From Acidobacteriota bacterium (GTDB lineage: Bacteria; Acidobacteriota; Blastocatellia; Pyrinomonadales; Pyrinomonadaceae): a DNA stretch of 16,779 bases. The notes beneath the pieces are model-generated. The model was given only the letters and a program-made list of their open reading frames with translations. It was not told where the DNA came from and did not search any database. The DNA lies in the NCBI GenBank assembly GCA_029777145.1, contig JAKOSS010000089.1, forward strand, positions 1 to 16,779, in the 5' to 3' direction. A program made the translations under genes and the position numbers. Shown one piece after another: positions 14,022 to 16,779 of the stretch (position 1 is the first letter of the stretch; every line of letters starts with the position of its first letter).

Positions 14022-14047
14022 AATCCCAATTGAATGCAATCGAACCG

Positions 14048-14054
14048 AAAGGAG
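14048..14054 (+). promoter_or_regulatory. Shine-Dalgarno AAAGGAG deciding the start at 14061
   Basis: AAAGGAG with a 6-nt spacer places translation start at ATG 14061 instead of the in-frame ATG 14034. This gives a clean signal peptide at the N-terminus. Confidence 0.7.
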
Positions 14055-14060
14055 AAACCA

Positions 14061-15008
14061 ATGAAAGCGGTAATACTTTCAGTCTTGCTTTTCAGCGCGT
14101 CGGCGCTGGCACAGCAGACTTACGTCATCAGCAACGTACCGGGCGATTTTGACGTCAGGATCGTCTCGCCGGCCTGCAAGGAGAACGGCGACACCGAGTC
14201 TGCCGATTTCATACTTTTCAGGAAGGGCCAGACCAAGGAGTTCCAGAAGTTGAAGACGATCAAAGGATGCGCCGAGGGATCGGGCGCGCCGGAGACAGTT
14301 TCATACGACAGCGAAGAACAAACGACCTTTTTCGTCGGCGATTACAATTTCGACGGATCAACGGATCTTGCCGTTTTCAATGGCAACGATGGCGGTTACG
14401 GCTCGCCCGTTTACAAGATCTACCTCTTTGCAAAAGCGAGCAACAAGTTTGTCTACAACGATCCGCTGACGAAACTCACGTACTCGCTCGGGATGTTTAA
14501 AGTAGATCCGCGAAACAAAATGCTCTACGTCTATTCAAAGGACGGATGCTGCTCCCATCAGACTGTGGGATATCGGGTCGTGAACAACCGGCCTTCCAAA
14601 ATCTATGAATTCACCGAGGAACTGTCCCCGGCGGATGAGATGGTCGTGACGACAAAGAAACTCGTCGCCGGCAAGTGGCGGACGTGGAACAAGAACTCGG
14701 CAACAGCGGTCGCGTTTGAGAAGGGCAAAAAGAGCAAGACGATCAACGTCCGGCTGACCGCCGACGATCCGATCAAATGGTTCAAACTCAGGGCAGCGAA
14801 AGGGCAGATTTTGAACGTAAGCGTCGATTCACCGGACGCGAACGTCCAGATCGTTGATTTCAAAGGCGACGTTCCAAGTTACGAAAGCTACGAAAGGGTC
14901 AACGAAAACAACGAGTTCCCGGCAACGTTGAATGGCGACGGCGACTATTTTCTGCAGGTCATGTCGGGGAAGAATGTGAACGTCAGTCTGACGATCACGA
15001 TCGAATAG
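14061..15008 (+). CDS. Secreted protein with FG-GAP-like and beta-sandwich domains
   Basis: Encodes 315 residues. The signal peptide MKAVILSVLLFSASALAQ is cleaved near 18. The middle part (about 75-185) resembles XAC2610-like/FG-GAP repeats, with VGDYNFDGSTDLAVFN (92-107) as a calcium-type loop, followed by YKIYLF and LGMFKVDPRNKMLYVYSKDGCC. Residues about 225-315 look like a bacterial pre-peptidase C-terminal-type beta-sandwich: IKWFKLRAAKGQILNVSV, then LNGDGDYFLQV near the end. No catalytic residues are evident. Its role is unknown; it is likely extracytoplasmic. It is the last gene of the rightward run, 39 nt after the crystallin-like gene, and is followed by a terminator. A truncated copy of its middle part lies at 12799-12891. 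Confidence 0.75.
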   Translation: MKAVILSVLLFSASALAQQTYVISNVPGDFDVRIVSPACKENGDTESADFILFRKGQTKEFQKLKTIKGCAEGSGAPETVSYDSEEQTTFFVGDYNFDGSTDLAVFNGNDGGYGSPVYKIYLFAKASNKFVYNDPLTKLTYSLGMFKVDPRNKMLYVYSKDGCCSHQTVGYRVVNNRPSKIYEFTEELSPADEMVVTTKKLVAGKWRTWNKNSATAVAFEKGKKSKTINVRLTADDPIKWFKLRAAKGQILNVSVDSPDANVQIVDFKGDVPSYESYERVNENNEFPATLNGDGDYFLQVMSGKNVNVSLTITIE

Positions 15009-15031
15009 CCATCCAGAATCCCAAAAACACG

Positions 15032-15061
15032 AAAACCGCCGGAGATTTCCGACGGTTTTTT
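15032..15061. terminator. Rho-independent terminator, probably bidirectional
   Basis: AAAACCG-C-CGG / CCG-A-CGGTTTT forms an 11-position stem with one internal C-A mismatch and a 6-nt loop (AGATTT), followed by six T residues on the plus strand. It ends the rightward secreted-protein run. On the minus strand the hairpin is followed by TTTTCGTGTTTTT, and it begins 9 nt after the tRNA-Asp CCA end, so it may also end tRNA transcription. Confidence 0.85.
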
Positions 15062-15069
15062 GATCTTAA

Positions 15070-15146
15070 TGGCGGGGCCGACGGGGCTCGAACCCGCGAC
15101 CTCCAACGTGACAGGCTGGCGTTCTAACCAACTGAACTACGACCCC
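15070..15146 (-). tRNA. tRNA-Asp (GTC)
   Basis: On the minus strand GGGGTCG at the 5' end pairs with CGGCCCC at the 3' end, followed by discriminator G and an encoded CCA. The anticodon loop is CTGTCAC (anticodon GTC) and the T loop TTCGAAC. Length is 77 nt. It lies downstream of tRNA-Val in the same direction and is probably on the same transcript. Confidence 0.96.
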
Positions 15147-15152
15147 GCAAGA

Positions 15153-15171
15153 GATTTGGGAATTGGGATTT
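15153..15171. repeat. Intergenic repeat GATTTGGGAATTGGGATTT (copy 1)
   Basis: This 19-nt sequence occurs as an exact reverse complement at 16643-16661. Here it begins a larger imperfect inverted repeat between the two tRNAs: 15158-15184 against 15227-15251, with the core GATTTCGGAT / ATCCGAAATC. It probably belongs to a dispersed family of GGGATTT-type intergenic repeats. Confidence 0.6.
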
Positions 15172-15261
15172 CCGATTTCGGATCGAATTCCAATTCAAAA
15201 TTTTCAAGACGCGAAACGGGACCAAAATCCGAAATCACAAATCCCACATCCGCAATCAAAC

Positions 15262-15337
15262 TGGTGGGCACGAAGGGACTCGAACCCCTAACTTCCTCCT
15301 TGTAAGGGAGGCTGTCTACCAATTGACGTACATGCCC
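15262..15337 (-). tRNA. tRNA-Val (TAC)
   Basis: On the minus strand GGGCATG pairs with CGTGCCC, with discriminator A and an encoded CCA. The anticodon arm is CCTCC-CTTACAA-GGAGG (anticodon TAC) and the T loop TTCGAGT. Length is 76 nt. The D stem is short (GTC/GAC). It is the first gene after the promoter at 15392-15421. Confidence 0.95.
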
Positions 15338-15391
15338 TCGAAAGATCTGTTCGCTTCAACAAACGCTTCGGTTTTCGAAGAGCGAACTCAA

Positions 15392-15421
15392 ATCCTACGA
15401 AAAATGAATTTTGTCTGTCAA
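15392..15421 (-). promoter_or_regulatory. Sigma70-type promoter for the tRNA-Val/tRNA-Asp unit
   Basis: On the minus strand a consensus -35 TTGACA (15416-15421) is followed by an 18-nt spacer and -10 TAGGAT (15392-15397). It points toward tRNA-Val, whose mature 5' end is 54 nt further on. The consensus -35 and good spacing fit a stable-RNA promoter. Confidence 0.75.
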
Positions 15422-15564
15422 GTTGGTCGGCAGTCTTTTTCCGGGACCGGCTTCTGTCATATCCACAGTTCGCACCGTTCAGTAATGTCTGCGAACAAAG
15501 AACCGATGATTGCTTTCCGACCGTTGCTGATTTCAACCAAATCACACCCAAGAAATCCCGATTC

Positions 15565-15592
15565 AGCCGTTAGCCGATAGCTATTAGCCGGC
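15565..15592. repeat. TTAGCCG/ATAGCTAT intergenic repeat
   Basis: Two direct copies of TTAGCCG (15570-15576 and 15584-15590) surround the palindrome ATAGCTAT (15577-15584). It lies downstream of the Ycf48-like gene. Its repetitive design suggests a dispersed short palindromic repeat, although only this copy is seen in the window. Confidence 0.4.
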
Positions 15593-15645
15593 AGCAGGTT
15601 TTCCAGACAATGCGGTGAAGCGTGATCCTTGTTGCCATGGCAAGA

Positions 15646-16611
15646 TCAGTTCTTGATCGTCGGCGGCGGACCTTGATTCGTCAGGATCGTGCCGCCAAAA
15701 CCGACCGCAATGACGGTCTTTCCGCTGACGGCGATGCGATCGAGACGGTGACGTATTCCGGTCGCTTCAGGTGTCCAGATATTTCCGGCAGTCGTCGTGT
15801 GAATCATCGTGCCGTCCGCACCGACGGCAAAGCCTTCGGCGCTGCTGACAAACTCGACGTCGGTGAGTTCGGCCGCGACTCCACTGTTTTGCGCCCGCCA
15901 CGTACGGCCGCCGTTGACCGTTTGATAGACCGCACCGGCCGCGCCAACGATCCATCCCGTCGAGCGATTCCAAAAGAACAGCGAGTTGAGTTTTCCGGTC
16001 GGTCTTGTCTGGAAACTCGAGGCGACCCATGAAACGCCGCCGTCGTCAGTCGAGAATACTCCGCCGCCGCCGCCGACAATTGTCGCCTTCGAGTCATCGC
16101 TGAAGCTTCCGTCGAGCAGCAAAAACCTGATCGCCGAATTTTGCCGACGCCAATTCCCGTCCGTCAGCTCAAGGATCGCTCCGTTCTCGCCGACCGCGAA
16201 TCCGTCGCCCTTGCCATTGAAAAAGATCCGCGCGATGCGTTCGCGACCGTAATCACCAAACTCCGATCGGTCCCATGTCGCGCCGCCGTCGGTCGTGCGC
16301 ATCAGATACGACGACGATTTCGCGCCCCGATTGTAAACGTCGCGTTCGCAAAGAAGCCAGCCGTTGAGTTCGTCGGTAAACAGGATCTGTTTGAGCGTGT
16401 CTGACGTCGGGCTCTGGCCCTTCTTCCAGGTCAACCCGCCGTCGTCGGTTTCAAGAAACGCACCGCCGCTGCCGACGATGAATCCCTTCGTCGGACTGAC
16501 GAAGGCCACGTCGTGGAGCCAGGAGAGGGTCCCGGACGGAACCCGCGACCACGACGCAAGAACCGGCTGGGCCAGCACGAGGAGCAAGATTGAAAAAACA
16601 GTTCGTCTCAT
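15646..16611 (-). CDS. Secreted Ycf48-like beta-propeller protein
   Basis: Encodes 321 residues from ATG 16609-16611. I chose this start because it gives a signal peptide directly (MRRTVFSILLLVLAQPVLAS); the longer frame from 16644 only adds an eleven-residue extension. The mature part is about seven blades of the Ycf48/BNR type: GFIVGSGGAFLETDDGGLTW, YLMRTTDGGATW, GFAVGENGAILEL, VFSTDDGGVSW, GWIVGAAGAVYQTVNGGRTW and GFAVGADGTMIHT. Ycf48 assists photosystem II assembly in cyanobacteria, but bacterial homologues in non-phototrophs have no fixed role, so no photosynthetic function is implied. It follows a probable polysaccharide-export gene on the same strand with a 48-nt gap. Confidence 0.88.
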   Translation of the reverse strand: MRRTVFSILLLVLAQPVLASWSRVPSGTLSWLHDVAFVSPTKGFIVGSGGAFLETDDGGLTWKKGQSPTSDTLKQILFTDELNGWLLCERDVYNRGAKSSSYLMRTTDGGATWDRSEFGDYGRERIARIFFNGKGDGFAVGENGAILELTDGNWRRQNSAIRFLLLDGSFSDDSKATIVGGGGGVFSTDDGGVSWVASSFQTRPTGKLNSLFFWNRSTGWIVGAAGAVYQTVNGGRTWRAQNSGVAAELTDVEFVSSAEGFAVGADGTMIHTTTAGNIWTPEATGIRHRLDRIAVSGKTVIAVGFGGTILTNQGPPPTIKN

Positions 16612-16642
16612 GCGCGAATTCCCGAGAGCAGGCTGAAATCCC

Positions 16643-16661
16643 AAATCCCAATTCCCAAATC
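16643..16661. repeat. Intergenic repeat AAATCCCAATTCCCAAATC (copy 2, inverted)
   Basis: Exact reverse complement of 15153-15171, preceded by a further AAATCCC unit (16636-16642). It sits between two minus-strand genes and overlaps the stop codon of the upstream one. Confidence 0.6.
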
Positions 16662-16779
16662 AGAAGGGTGATCCGAAAAGGAGCCGCACGACGGACGCCT
16701 GTCCGAGCACCTTTCCGAACGTCTCCCAATTGAGCGAAAGTCCTTTTTTCGGAACGAAGACCTGATCACCCGGATGCAA
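16660..16779 (-). CDS. Probable polysaccharide export protein, SLBB/Wza-like (3' end only)
   Basis: The last 39 codons and the TGA stop are in the window. They begin LHPGDQVFVPKKGLSLNWETF, and HPGDQVFVP resembles the C-terminal edge of SLBB repeats in polysaccharide export proteins (PGDxVxVP). It ends in a hydrophobic tail, VVRLLFGSPF. If correct, this is an outer-membrane or periplasmic exopolysaccharide export component. The fragment is short, so the family call is tentative. The stop codon overlaps an intergenic repeat. Confidence 0.5.
   Translation of the reverse strand: MHPGDQVFVPKKGLSLNWETFGKVLGQASVVRLLFGSPF

Larger units (their letters stand above)
15338..15645. other. Intergenic region of 308 nt between tRNA-Val and the Ycf48-like gene
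   Basis: I see no gene here. It holds the tRNA promoter (15392-15421, minus strand), a short stem CTTCG/CGAAG in the presumed tRNA leader near 15366-15380, and a repeat with two TTAGCCG copies around an ATAGCTAT palindrome (15565-15592). Open frames crossing it lack recognisable content and run into the tRNA or the antisense of the neighbour. Confidence 0.6.

Noticed and set aside
15338..15645. tRNA-associated integration site or mobile element remnant
   Set aside because: No integrase, transposase or duplicated tRNA 3' end is visible near the tRNAs.
15646..16611. A photosystem II assembly factor implying phototrophy
   Set aside because: Ycf48-like propellers occur widely in non-phototrophs and no photosynthesis gene is in the window.

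Overview
The window most resembles a moderately GC-rich, Gram-negative-type chromosome. I infer Acidobacteriota, class Blastocatellia (Pyrinomonadaceae-like), with moderate confidence. The inference rests on a CadC/ToxR-like winged-helix regulator fused to a membrane helix and sensory modules, a small zinc-ribbon/helix-turn-helix protein, a Ycf48-type propeller, TPR proteins, a stand-alone KdpD sensor and short intergenic repeats. No marker gene for firm placement is present.

Layout. Positions 1-1907 (+) hold the end of a kdp potassium-uptake operon: the tail of kdpB, then kdpC, then a KdpD-like protein lacking the histidine kinase half. Positions 1904-4412 (-) hold a DUF1801 protein, a secreted TPR protein and an SRPBCC/AHSA1 protein; the TPR gene lies between two copies of a 17-bp direct repeat. 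Positions 4603-6685 (-) hold a two-gene unit, an alkaline phosphatase lipoprotein followed after 4 nt by a macrodomain protein. Positions 6819-8378 (+) hold an MscS-type channel fused to a cyclic-nucleotide-binding domain.

The most striking region is 8462-15061. A one-component transmembrane regulator (-) has a cytoplasmic winged helix, one membrane helix and an outside part made of three binding modules: discoidin/F5-8C, a four-cysteine beta/gamma-crystallin-like domain and ricin-B. On the other side of its promoter lies a rightward run of five genes: a small zinc-ribbon/HTH protein, then four secreted proteins (hemopexin-like; ricin-B plus MVL-type lectin; crystallin-like plus FG-GAP-like; FG-GAP-like plus beta-sandwich). 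A strong terminator ends the run. Two of the three modules in the regulator's outside part, crystallin-like and ricin-B, recur in the secreted proteins. A truncated remnant of a paralogue of the last gene sits inside the run. I infer a glycan- or surface-binding secretome controlled by a regulator that reads out ligands using related modules. I do not recognise this as a described system.

Positions 15070-15337 (-) hold tRNA-Val and tRNA-Asp behind a good sigma70-type promoter. Positions 15646-16779 (-) hold a secreted Ycf48-like beta-propeller and the last residues of a probable Wza-like polysaccharide-export protein.
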